Source: Sulfurovum sp. (GTDB lineage Bacteria > Campylobacterota > Campylobacteria > Campylobacterales > Sulfurovaceae). From it: a stretch of DNA of 34,748 bases. This document shows positions 16,686-24,899 of the stretch, one piece after another. Position 1 is the stretch's first letter, and each line of letters opens with the position of its first letter. The notes below the pieces were generated by a model. The model made no database searches and was not told the DNA's origin. It saw nothing but the letters and a program-made list of their open reading frames with translations. The stretch is from positions 1-34,748 of the forward strand of contig JAQUFB010000008.1 in the NCBI GenBank assembly GCA_028684885.1, in the 5' to 3' direction. The translations under genes were made by a program, and so were the position numbers.

Positions 16686-16865
16686 ACCTTACCTTATAGC
16701 ATAATAAAAGCGACAAGTCGCGGTGAGCCTTCTGATGAAGACAAGCATCTAAAATGCAGTACATGCGGAGCACTGAATGCGAAGTCTTAAAACACGGCCG
16801 TAGCGTGACTTGCAGAAGCTTTACTTTGAAAGCATTATATCAATCGAATTTTACACTATTTTCTG

Positions 16866-16871
16866 TATAAT
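16866..16871 (+). promoter_or_regulatory. -10 box close to the bpt start
   Basis: TATAAT ending seven bases before the ATG at 16879, with the AT-rich tract attttacactattttctg upstream. Transcription from it would give a leaderless or nearly leaderless mRNA. No Shine-Dalgarno is present. Confidence 0.5.
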
Positions 16872-16878
16872 CGCGGTA

Positions 16879-17643
16879 ATGAATGAAGAGAAAAATCTAC
16901 TCAATCCGCCATCAACAGAATTCTCTATGTTGGACTATGAGTGTGCCTACCTGCCCGACAGAACCGTACGTATGCACTACAAGTATGTCAACAACGCCTC
17001 CAAGACCTTTACGACTGCCGTGATCGACCGGGGATGGAGACGTTTCGGGAAATACTTCTTTCATCCGATCTGCAACGGCTGTAACGAGTGCAAAAGTATC
17101 CGCATCAATGTCGCTGATTTCCAACCCAGCAAGTCTCAGCGCAAAGCGATCAACCGCAACAAAGAGACCAAGATCATCGTCCAGAAACCCATGATGACCA
17201 GGGCGCACCTCGATCTCTACAACAAGTACCACGCTTTCAAACACCAAAAGGACGGGTGGAGCCATCGCAATATCTCCCAGAGGGAGTACTACGAAAACTT
17301 TGTTGATGGGGCACATGACTTTGGCAAAGAGATCCTCTATATGGATGGGGATAAACTGATCGGTGTCGATCTGATCGATATACTCGATGACGGGATCAGC
17401 TCGATCTACTTCTATTATGATCCTGACTATCCGAGGCTCTCTCTGGGGACCTACTCGCTGCTCTATCAGATCCAGCTTGCCAAGATCCTTGAACTGCCGT
17501 GGATCTATCTCGGCTACTGGGTAGATGGGTGCAAGGCGTTTGCCTACAAGCCCAAGTTCCAGCCCCAGGAGATCCTGGACGGCTTCCCGCATATCAGCGA
17601 AATCCCGCAGTGGGAGCAATGGAAAGAATCCGAGCAATCGTAG
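16879..17643 (+). CDS. bpt: Aspartate/glutamate leucyltransferase (arginyltransferase family)
   Basis: 254 residues from the ATG at 16879; an in-frame ATG at 16810 would add 23 hydrophobic residues through the promoter. The enzyme moves an amino acid (Leu in bacterial Bpt) from its tRNA to N-terminal Asp or Glu of proteins, feeding the N-degron pathway to ClpS/ClpAP. Visible: the Cys cluster CNGCNECKSIRI (about 74-85), the basic segment QRKAINRNKE, and the C-terminal core with IYFYYDPDYPRLSLGTYSL, YLGYWVDGCKAFAYKPKFQP and ending near WEQWKESEQS. These match the ATE/Bpt family well. The stop TAG lies in the left arm of the inverted repeat at 17640-17734. Confidence 0.93.
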   Translation: MNEEKNLLNPPSTEFSMLDYECAYLPDRTVRMHYKYVNNASKTFTTAVIDRGWRRFGKYFFHPICNGCNECKSIRINVADFQPSKSQRKAINRNKETKIIVQKPMMTRAHLDLYNKYHAFKHQKDGWSHRNISQREYYENFVDGAHDFGKEILYMDGDKLIGVDLIDILDDGISSIYFYYDPDYPRLSLGTYSLLYQIQLAKILELPWIYLGYWVDGCKAFAYKPKFQPQEILDGFPHISEIPQWEQWKESEQS

Positions 17644-17734
17644 GATGCGTAGTCACGTACCGATATGATGATCCTTCGTGCTGAGTTCGACAATTCTGGG
17701 GTCAAGGTATGTGGTGCGTGACTACGCACCCTAC
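17640..17734. repeat. Paired inverted REP-like element supplying both stop codons
   Basis: Left arm 17640-17661 and right arm 17713-17734 are inverted copies (20 of 22 bases match) separated by 51 bp. The right arm is itself a hairpin, GGTGCGT-gact-ACGCACC. Bases 2-4 of each arm (TAG) are the stop codon of the gene entering from that side: bpt on the left, the FAD oxidoreductase on the right. Confidence 0.75.
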
Positions 17735-18888
17735 CGTAAACTATCCAATTCCGGAGATTTCCTGCACCACTTCAAAAAGAGCCTGTCCGAGTTCACCCGG
17801 GGATCCGGTTCTTTTTGATCGACGACGAGATCCGCCAGCATTTTTCCCATCAACGGGCCGAAGACAAACCCTCTGCCTCCAAGACCGTTGCAGATATAGA
17901 GGTTATCAAGATATTTTAGATCAGGCTTTGCCCCGCGCACGATCGCAGGATAACGCTCCAGCATCTCCGGTACATCGATCACTTTCCCGACCAATGGAAA
18001 GTAGTCCTTGCTCCCTGCCCTCATGCCGCAGAAGGTCTCTACCAGTTCCATATCCGAAGTATCCACCATACTGGAAGCTTTTTCTCTCAGAGAGAGTGCC
18101 TGTTCCTCTTCGCACGGTTTTGCTTCCTTGACACCCTTTTCATGTGTTGCCCCAAGGCGGATGATGCCGTTGATATTGGCGGAGACGGACATCGACTGGT
18201 GCATACTGACCTTCATAGGCAACTGAGAACGGAAGTCTCCGCGGGTTCCCCATGTACCTTTGACGCCCATATAACGCATATCAAAAAGCGCATTTTCATA
18301 CCCTGTGGCAAGCACTATTGATTTCGCCTGATAGAGAGGTGACCCCTCGTTCCCACTCTCCTGAGCAGGAATGCATACCCACAATCCATCACGATAGGAA
18401 ATCTTTTTAACAGCATATATCCGAACATCTATACCTTCCAGGAGTGCCCTGCATGTCTCAGGTGCATCGCATGCTCCCGCTTCGTTAAAAAAAAAGCTCT
18501 CAAGAGGCACCTTGATATGGTGTGCTTGGAGTTTTTCCAGATCCCATCTGCTGTAGCTGTTTTCATTGTGGGATTCATACTCGGAAAATTTCTTCGCATC
18601 CACTTCATCTTTGGGGATGCGTACCACACCGCTTTGATGGTAACAGCGGGGGAAATGCTCCAGGTAGAAATCTTTGGCAAAAGAAAAAGCTTCGTTGGTC
18701 AGACTCTGAAGCGGCCCGCCCTTGCCGATCTTTGGAGAGACAAATGCCCCTGCCGCCCCCGACCCGCCGGTTGCGATACCCTGTTTATCCAGGACCAGAA
18801 CCTTTTGTCCCTTTTGGGAGAAGAAATAGGCACTGCTCGCCCCCGCGATCCCGGCGCCGATAATGATGGTATCGTATATAGAAGACAT
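17731..18888 (-). CDS. FAD-dependent oxidoreductase, MnmC C-terminal-like
   Basis: 385 residues of the DAO family. The FAD dinucleotide-binding motif is at the start (TIIIGAGIAGASSAYFF, then LDKQGIATGGSG). C-terminal signatures CGMRAGSKDYFPLVGKV and YICNGLGGRGFVFGPLMG resemble the oxidase domain of MnmC, which removes the carboxymethyl group from cmnm5s2U34 of tRNA to leave nm5s2U. A free-standing MnmC2-type protein is plausible; another glycine oxidase or D-amino-acid dehydrogenase cannot be excluded. Convergent with bpt; the stop TAG lies in the right arm of the inverted repeat. The ATG at 18888 follows AT-rich sequence without a strong ribosome site. Confidence 0.82.
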   Translation of the reverse strand: MSSIYDTIIIGAGIAGASSAYFFSQKGQKVLVLDKQGIATGGSGAAGAFVSPKIGKGGPLQSLTNEAFSFAKDFYLEHFPRCYHQSGVVRIPKDEVDAKKFSEYESHNENSYSRWDLEKLQAHHIKVPLESFFFNEAGACDAPETCRALLEGIDVRIYAVKKISYRDGLWVCIPAQESGNEGSPLYQAKSIVLATGYENALFDMRYMGVKGTWGTRGDFRSQLPMKVSMHQSMSVSANINGIIRLGATHEKGVKEAKPCEEEQALSLREKASSMVDTSDMELVETFCGMRAGSKDYFPLVGKVIDVPEMLERYPAIVRGAKPDLKYLDNLYICNGLGGRGFVFGPLMGKMLADLVVDQKEPDPRVNSDRLFLKWCRKSPELDSLR

Positions 18889-19128
18889 TAGATAGTGATC
18901 TCTTTGATTTTAGTATTAGCAACCATGGAAACTCCTATAAATACCGGCTTCATAACTTTTTTAATCCCTGTTTTTTTAATATCTTTACCAATAATAATAG
19001 GGATTTTTCACATTCACAACAACTACATAAGCGCAATAAAGTTTATTCTTAATTGTCATTTTATCTAAAGATTGCCAAATATTAATAATAATCAGCCCTT
19101 ATTTCCTAATTTATTAGGTAACAAAACA

Positions 19129-19902
19129 CTAATCATTTATACTCCTGAAAATATGAGAAATCAGAGCTGCTGATACACCTAAGTAACGCGCAACTTCCCC
19201 TTGTGTATATCCATCTTTCAGTGCTTCAAGTATAGCAGAGTTTCTTGATGGCAGGTCGTTACTGTTTTTGAAGTGTTGCTCCAGAGCTATCTCTTTTACC
19301 TGTTTGAATTCATGCTCTTGCTCTACTATTTTCTTTTTCTGTTCTTCTTCCAACTCTTGTTGCTCTTTTTTATTGAGGGGTTGTTCCAGCAGCTCCTGTA
19401 CACCTTTATAGTGATACTCTTTTTTTAGTTTTGAGTGTTTGGCACAGGAGATCACTTCTTGTTCTTTATGAAGCATAGTGCCCAATAGTGTAAAAGGGTA
19501 CTCACCTATTCTATTGTACATCCTGGCTTTTAGTGGATTGTGTTCTATATATCTGAAGAGTGTATAGAGGTACGCTTCATTGATGATATACCATGATTTA
19601 TATCTTCCCTGCCACAGATGACCTGTTCTTTTATATTTTTTATTGAAGTAGATAGCGTAGTTTGCGTTGATCTGTCTCATAAACAAGGAGAGGTTTTGAG
19701 AAGTGGTTTCTATGAGCAGGTGATAGTGGTTATCCATCAGGCAGTAGTCATGGACATTGACTTTATAGGTTTTACAAGACTTACAGAGTATCTCCAGGAA
19801 CTTCTCTTTATCTTCATCGCATCTATAGATATTACTTCTTGCTACACCGCGGTTGACTATATGGTGAAATCCGTCAAGATCAAGTCTAAGTCTTCTTGCC
19901 AT
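19129..19902 (-). mobile_element. REP-associated tyrosine transposase (TnpA_REP/RAYT)
   Basis: 257 residues of the Y1 HUH transposase class. The N-terminus MARRLRLDLDGFHHIVNRGV is the family signature; the HUH pair is His59-Tyr-His61 (MDNHYHLLIE); the catalytic Tyr is in NYAIYFNKKYKRTGHLWQGR (Tyr82 or Tyr85). The C-terminus (about 215-257: NSAILEALKDGYTQGEVARY and LGVSAALISHIF) is a helix-turn-helix, and a Glu/Lys-rich coiled region (about 170-205) links the two. AAAGGAG lies six bases before the ATG. RAYTs usually act on REP palindromes scattered in the genome. No long terminal inverted repeats are seen. It sits next to a truncated usp gene, so it may have been involved in that rearrangement. 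Confidence 0.9.
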
Positions 19903-19967
19903 GTGTAACTCCTTTGGCTTAAAGAGTATATCGACATATAGCTTTGTTTGTTATTTGTTACTTGACC

Positions 19968-20237
19968 CTAAACTTTCAGCCGGATATTGATGCGTTTCTT
20001 GTAGGGCGCGATCAGGGATTCCAGTTCCACCCGGCGATTGTTAACAATGGCTGTTTGTAGTTCTGCAGAGGTGGGTCCGCTGGGCGGCATATCGATGCTC
20101 ACTGTGACAACTGGAACGACCTCGATAACCGTCAGGTCCGCCTGATTGTTTTCTGCAAGAGAAACTGCTCGCGCAATTCCTTTCTCGTGCGTAATGGACG
20201 CTTGTGCAACATAAAGAATATTTTTGAATTGATTCAT
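19968..20237 (-). pseudogene. Universal stress protein, C-terminally truncated
   Basis: 89 residues of a UspA-fold protein: the first strand KNILYVAQ, helix EKGIARAVSLAENNQADL and strand TVIEVVPVVT. Complete proteins of this kind run to about 140 residues (single domain) or 300 (tandem); this one stops at INIRLKV, before the ATP-binding Gly-rich segment. The sequence after the stop belongs to the region upstream of the RAYT gene, so the 3' part was probably lost by deletion. Base composition is like the CPA2 gene 67 bp upstream on the same strand, and Usp-CPA2 pairs are common, so they probably came together. Confidence 0.7.
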
Positions 20238-20304
20238 AACATTTACCTTTATCTATATGGGCCATCAACACGTCTGTCGATGGTCACTTTGTTATTGTTC
20301 ATGC

Positions 20305-21996
20305 TTATTTTCCAAGCACGGGCTTGTACCCCCAGTCCCGCACACCTTGAATCACTCGATCAATATCAGCAGACGGTACCTGCAATATCTGCAGCGCTGT
20401 TGTGCCAAGGCGCAAGCTCGCCTCGATGGTTTCTGGAAAGGCGTGAACCGCGCCGGCTTTAAATAGCTGTGCGCTTGTTTCAAGATCCCGTGCCCGAGCC
20501 ACTACTGGCACCTGTGGACATGTTCTACTCAAGTACGAAAGCGCACGTAATGCCGAGGAGATGCCATCAGTGGTCAATACGATCAGTGAGGCGCTCTCTA
20601 CATGAATGGCTGCCAGCAATCCTGGATCGGAAATGTCACCATAATATACCGGGTGGCCATCCTTTCTCCCCTGTACGACCCGTTCCGGATCAGTGTCAAA
20701 AGCCACAAAAGGAATACCACTTGAATGCAATAGCACCGCGATAGTGTGTCCTACACGGCCATAACCACCGATCACTACCTGATATTCCAGCGTTTCAGGC
20801 AACTCAGGACTATCAGGAGTCTTAACGCTCGGTAAACTGACGAACATGGACGCAATGGCACCATTGAATCGAATCAGAACAGCACCCGCCACCATTGAAA
20901 GTAGCACTGAGGTTATCGCAATTTGACCCATTTCCGTATCGAGTACGTTGGAATCCAGCGCGATGGCAATGAGGGCAAGGCCAAATTCACCCCCCACGCT
21001 TAACAATAAGCCGGTACGCCACGCGACCTGGGCGTCGACCCCGGTCTTGCGTACCATAGAGGTGACAATCAGCGTCTTGCTGAGCAGAATGAGAAGTGCG
21101 CCGAGCAGGGTCAAGTGCCATATAGGTGGTATGGCAGTCGGGTCGAAACGCATGCCGATGCCAATAAAAAACAAACCAAGCAGCACATCGCGAAACGGAC
21201 GTATGCTTGCTTCCACCTGATGACGGAACTCCGTTTCTCCGAGCATCATCCCGGCAATAAACCCGCCGAAGGCCAACGATAACCCGAGGCTGCTCGTGGT
21301 CCATGCTGCGAGCAGGGTAACCAGCAACACGGCTAGTGTGAACGTTTCAAGAGACCGGCGCTCGGAAATAAGATGGAACAATGGGCGCAGCAGCCAGCGT
21401 CCGGCAAAGAACACTAGTGCAACCGCGAATACGGCTTTCGTAAGCGCCCAGCCCAAAGCTTCGACCAGCACACCTGCAGCGACAGCCGTACCGAGCACGG
21501 GTATGATCACAAGAAAAGGAACGGCGGTGACGTCCTGAAAAACAGACATCGCGAGCCCGAGTCGACCGTGCCGGGTATTCTCCTCGCCCCGCTCGTTCAG
21601 CAGGCTCGCAATAATCGTGGTCGACGACTGGGCAAAGACGGCACCGAATACGAATGCAACCGCGACAGGTAATCCGGCAAGCCACACGATGACTCCAACG
21701 AGCAAGGTTGTGAATACGACCTGCCCGGTTCCCAATCCAAGTACCTGATGCCGCAACACCTGCAATTGCGGCAAAGAAAAATTAAGTCCAATTGTAAAAA
21801 GCAGGAAGACAATGCCGAATTCAGCGAGCGTTTCAAACTCGGGTATTGCGACCGTCGGCCCCAGCGTGTATGGCCCGACAATCACGCCCACCAGTAAATA
21901 CCCCAGACTGGTCGGGACATGTAGCCGCTGAAATGTAACCACGACGGCAATCGCCAGAGCTAAAAGTAAGAGTATTTGTGAAAGATTCTCCATCAT
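20305..21996 (-). CDS. CPA2-family monovalent cation:proton antiporter with TrkA-N domain
   Basis: 563 residues. About 12 hydrophobic helices in residues 1-385, with CPA2 (KefB/YbaL-like) motifs: TSLGYLLVGVIVGPYTLGP, FLLFTIGLNFSLPQL, VFGAVFAQSSTTIIASLL, SVFQDVTAVPFLVI (the conserved Asp) and RTGLLLSVGGEFGLALI. A Rossmann RCK domain begins at about 405 (VVIGGYGRVGHTIAVLL) and runs to about 545. It should exchange Na+ or K+ for H+ in the inner membrane, gated by nucleotide or ion binding. GGAGG lies seven bases before the ATG. The gene is visibly GC-richer than its surroundings, suggesting import, possibly from a gammaproteobacterium. Confidence 0.92.
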   Translation of the reverse strand: MMENLSQILLLLALAIAVVVTFQRLHVPTSLGYLLVGVIVGPYTLGPTVAIPEFETLAEFGIVFLLFTIGLNFSLPQLQVLRHQVLGLGTGQVVFTTLLVGVIVWLAGLPVAVAFVFGAVFAQSSTTIIASLLNERGEENTRHGRLGLAMSVFQDVTAVPFLVIIPVLGTAVAAGVLVEALGWALTKAVFAVALVFFAGRWLLRPLFHLISERRSLETFTLAVLLVTLLAAWTTSSLGLSLAFGGFIAGMMLGETEFRHQVEASIRPFRDVLLGLFFIGIGMRFDPTAIPPIWHLTLLGALLILLSKTLIVTSMVRKTGVDAQVAWRTGLLLSVGGEFGLALIAIALDSNVLDTEMGQIAITSVLLSMVAGAVLIRFNGAIASMFVSLPSVKTPDSPELPETLEYQVVIGGYGRVGHTIAVLLHSSGIPFVAFDTDPERVVQGRKDGHPVYYGDISDPGLLAAIHVESASLIVLTTDGISSALRALSYLSRTCPQVPVVARARDLETSAQLFKAGAVHAFPETIEASLRLGTTALQILQVPSADIDRVIQGVRDWGYKPVLGK

Positions 21997-22200
21997 GGTT
22001 TTAACCTCCGTGAAAGCCTAACAGTCGCGCTGAGCACCTCTCAGTATGATATCCGGAAATCCTTTAGGGTTTTCTGAGAGCAGACCTAGTGTGTGATTCC
22101 TGGCATTTGATGGATGCAACGGAGCAGAGAGACCGGCAAATGGTTAAAAATAAAGGAAAAAAATAAAAAATAAAAGTGTATATGTTACTTTTAGAGTATT

Positions 22201-22216
22201 AGCACCAGAGGGTGCT
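22201..22216. repeat. Short hairpin downstream of mgtE remnant
   Basis: AGCACC-agag-GGTGCT, a perfect 6-bp stem 36 bp beyond the mgtE stop. No T-run follows on the minus strand (aatactctaaaag), so it is a weak terminator candidate. Confidence 0.3.
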
Positions 22217-22251
22217 GTTGTGCTAGAACTTAAATAGCTTTTGCCATTTTT

Positions 22252-22634
22252 TTAAAGTGGCAAAAGTGCAGTAGCGATACTAAAATAGATAACAACACCC
22301 GTTGCATCTGCTATAGATGTGACAAGGGGTGCGCTCGCTGTTGCCGGGTCAAGCTTTAGCTTCATCAAGATAAAAGGGAGAAGAAGACCGATCAAAGAGC
22401 CAACGATCACTATAGCTTGCATGGTAAGTGCCACCACAAGAGCGATCTCTGCTCCGCCTCTTAATAACCCTAAGAACGAAACAGTTAGCCCCATCGTTAA
22501 GCCTAAAAGTGTGGCAACTCCAAGCTCTTTGAGTATCATACTCTTCCAGTCTTGCAGTATCACTTCTCCTGTGGCTAAGGCTCGCACCATAAGTGTGGCT
22601 GATTGAGATCCTGCATTTCCTGCACTCCCTATCG
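22252..22634 (-). pseudogene. Magnesium transporter MgtE, C-terminal remnant
   Basis: Only the last about 125 codons remain, open from about 22634: PIGSAGNAGSQSATLMVRAL, then three transmembrane helices (ATLLGLTMGLTVSFLGLL, ALVVALTMQAIVIVGSLIGL, DATGVVIYFSIATALLPL) with LDPATASAPLVTSIADATG, the pore signature of MgtE. The full protein has about 450 residues with cytoplasmic N and CBS domains, all absent here. The frame runs straight upstream into the stop codon of the SpvB-like gene, with no start signal. Cannot form a working transporter. Confidence 0.85.
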
Positions 22635-22650
22635 GTTTAAAATGATTGTT

Positions 22651-24627
22651 TTATTGGTTGAAATTATACCATTTTATTGCTTCCAAAGTGCCTATTTTAG
22701 GGAGGCTTGTGGGTTTTTCAGGGGTGACTATATATACAATATCGGCTGCACTATCAGCATTAATATCTATCACTCTCACCTTATCATCTTTAGCAAAAAT
22801 ATCAAGCTTTTGCGTGCTCCATCCTCCCTGACCATTAGAGATATGTACTGCGCTTGTGTCAATTTGACCTTCTCCTCCACTGGAAAGAATCGAGCCTTCT
22901 ATGATATGCACAAAGTCCGGAATCCCGTCACCATTAAGATCTATGATCCTATCAAAGCTCTCGGATATTCCTTCTCTAATTCCATTTATTGACAGATCCT
23001 GTCGTGTGATATTTTCCTGCGACAATACGTATTGTCCCGATTCCGGTTTATATATATTGATCATATAATTTTTTTGAGTTTGTAAAATGTATCCCGCGTT
23101 CAGCTGGATTACTATAAAAAGTTCTTCTACACCATCATCGTCAATGTCATAAAAAGCAACCTCTCCCTCTTCTCTCTTCTTTGATATAATCCATTGTTGT
23201 GTACCAATAGTTGGGTTTTCTATGTAAAGTTTATTTATCGTCAATATCGGCATTTGAGTAAATGAACCTCTTCCATCATTGATCCATATAATCTCTTTTT
23301 CTGTATTGCCATCAATTCCTGACTGATAGATATCCACATCTCCGTCACCATCTGCATCCATCAACAAGATATTCTTCGCATCGGTTTTTACGGAGGGACG
23401 TTCAGGACTCAATGTAAAAGCTCCGGTCCCGTCATTGAGCCATATCCTGTCTGCACCGTTGTAGGACTCATAGATATCGATATCCCCGTCATTATCGATA
23501 TCTACAGGTTTTGCTTCTGCAGCTGATGCATCGATACCGAATGTATGATGAAGATCAAAGCCGCCGTTACGGTTATTGATCCAGGTTTCACCCCTGTTGT
23601 CATAGAGTCTTACCAAGTCAGAATACCCATCCCCGTTATAATCAGCAACTTTCATATTGTAGCTGTACTTGGTATCTACGTTGGTAGACTGGTGTGTAAA
23701 AGATATGGCATCCTGGTCATTTTTATCCCAGCTAAAGCTCAAAGGCTCCAGGCACTCTCCCTCTTTGCACTCTTTTATGGATTTGAGTTTCAGTTTGTCA
23801 GGGGGAGTACTCTGTGCCAGATATTCAAAAATATATTGTCTGTCAGTCACCTCATTGACCAGGATATCAATAGATGCAAGACTCCGATCCTGAGTGATCA
23901 CCTCGCCTAAGAAATTGCTGTGTGTGATATCCAACCGGCTATTATCATAGACAAAGTTTATTCTATTGATACCTTTTGCATAGACGACCGAACTGATGGC
24001 ATGGTTATCATAGATAAAGTCGATACTGTTGTCTGTATTGGATTCTAAGGCATCTTTGATCTTATTGAGCTTCCAGGAAACATGCTTACCCTCATGTATG
24101 AATTTTGAATCAGGAGTAAATCCGTACTCGTAGATATCTCCGGACCTGGTCCATACTTTAAACTTCTCAGGATTGCCGGTTTCTCCTCCGTATGAGATGA
24201 TCTTTGTAAAGCTTTCTACTTTGGTGCGATACTCTGTACCGATTCCACCTTCCTCTCCATTGACTGCGACCAGACGCTGTCCATCCATACAGTAGTGATC
24301 ACCTTCATCCAGACTAATTACCCGGTCTTTACCATCTTCAGCAACAGTTGAACCACACCGGTTGATACTGCTCAGTCCGGATAGGTTCCATCCCTGTCCA
24401 AGGTAGCCGTTACCTCCATTGGAATTATAAAGCAGTGAGAGTTTTGGAACAACACCGGCGATACCGGGAGGAAGCTGGAGATCAACCTTATAATTCAACG
24501 CTCCTTGTTCGACACTCATCGCACCTTTGAAGTTTACTACAGACTCAGCCTCCAGTAAAGAGAATGAAACTAGCAGATTCAACAGGAAAATTTTAAACAG
24601 ACCGGTCCTATACACAGTAGATATCAT
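22651..24627 (-). CDS. SpvB/TcdB N-terminal-like secreted protein with FG-GAP repeats, truncated
   Basis: 658 residues from the ATG at 24627, which follows TTGGGGAAAATAACG; a TTG at 24666 is in frame but unlikely. Signal peptide ISTVYRTGLFKIFLLNLLVSF. The N-terminal block (about 30-330) is the SpvB domain: LPPGIAGVVPKLSLLYNSNG, then GNGYLGQGWNLSGLS. Six FG-GAP/VCBS-type Asp-rich motifs follow, e.g. VADYNGDGYSDLV, VDIDNDGDIDIY, MDADGDGDVDIY, YDIDDDGVEELF, IDLNGDGIPDFV and VIDINADSAADIV. The family usually continues into Rhs/YD repeats as in Tc toxin B components; here the frame ends with YNFNQ at the junction with the mgtE remnant, so the C-terminal half is missing. Likely a remnant of a large secreted toxin shell, possibly still made. 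Confidence 0.82.
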   Translation of the reverse strand: MISTVYRTGLFKIFLLNLLVSFSLLEAESVVNFKGAMSVEQGALNYKVDLQLPPGIAGVVPKLSLLYNSNGGNGYLGQGWNLSGLSSINRCGSTVAEDGKDRVISLDEGDHYCMDGQRLVAVNGEEGGIGTEYRTKVESFTKIISYGGETGNPEKFKVWTRSGDIYEYGFTPDSKFIHEGKHVSWKLNKIKDALESNTDNSIDFIYDNHAISSVVYAKGINRINFVYDNSRLDITHSNFLGEVITQDRSLASIDILVNEVTDRQYIFEYLAQSTPPDKLKLKSIKECKEGECLEPLSFSWDKNDQDAISFTHQSTNVDTKYSYNMKVADYNGDGYSDLVRLYDNRGETWINNRNGGFDLHHTFGIDASAAEAKPVDIDNDGDIDIYESYNGADRIWLNDGTGAFTLSPERPSVKTDAKNILLMDADGDGDVDIYQSGIDGNTEKEIIWINDGRGSFTQMPILTINKLYIENPTIGTQQWIISKKREEGEVAFYDIDDDGVEELFIVIQLNAGYILQTQKNYMINIYKPESGQYVLSQENITRQDLSINGIREGISESFDRIIDLNGDGIPDFVHIIEGSILSSGGEGQIDTSAVHISNGQGGWSTQKLDIFAKDDKVRVIDINADSAADIVYIVTPEKPTSLPKIGTLEAIKWYNFNQ

Positions 24628-24709
24628 CGTTATTTTCCCCAATATAAAAATGAATGTGACAAGCAAGAAAAAAAAATAGTAAGGTAGTTTAATAGATTAA
24701 AATATTAAA

Positions 24710-24730
24710 AAAACAGCCCCTCTCTGTTTT
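24710..24730 (-). terminator. Intrinsic terminator upstream of the SpvB-like gene
   Basis: On the minus strand AAAACAG-agagggg-CTGTTTT followed by three more T and AATATT. It lies after the 149-residue membrane protein gene and before the SpvB-like gene, so it ends the former's transcript or attenuates the latter's. Confidence 0.6.
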
Positions 24731-24736
24731 CCAGAT

Positions 24737-24757
24737 TTACCAGGAAGATTCGTTCAT
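24737..24757 (-). other. Possible 6-codon leader frame in palindrome
   Basis: ATG at 24755-24757 reads MNESSW then TAA, just before the terminator. The ATG sits in the perfect hairpin CGTTCA-tt-TGAACG (24751-24764), and a G6-containing ribosome-site-like AGGGGGGAGG lies 13 bases upstream. May be chance. Confidence 0.2.
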
Positions 24758-24899
24758 TTGAACGCTTTTACCTCCCCCCTTAGATAAATAAAAAATATCA
24801 CTGCTCAAAGGATAACAAAAGAATTCTTTCAAGTTGTTTTAAGTTAAATTAAAAAATAAACTTTTATCATAAGGCACTGGAACCTATAGCAAAATGACG

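Noticed and set aside
16912-17637. Minus-strand frame of 241 codons opposite bpt
   Set aside because: Shadow of bpt with no family motif; the plus-strand gene has a complete ATE/Bpt signature.
18963-19005. Inverted pair AATCCCT...AGGGATT with T-run
   Set aside because: 29-base AT-rich loop and no plus-strand gene upstream to terminate; likely chance.
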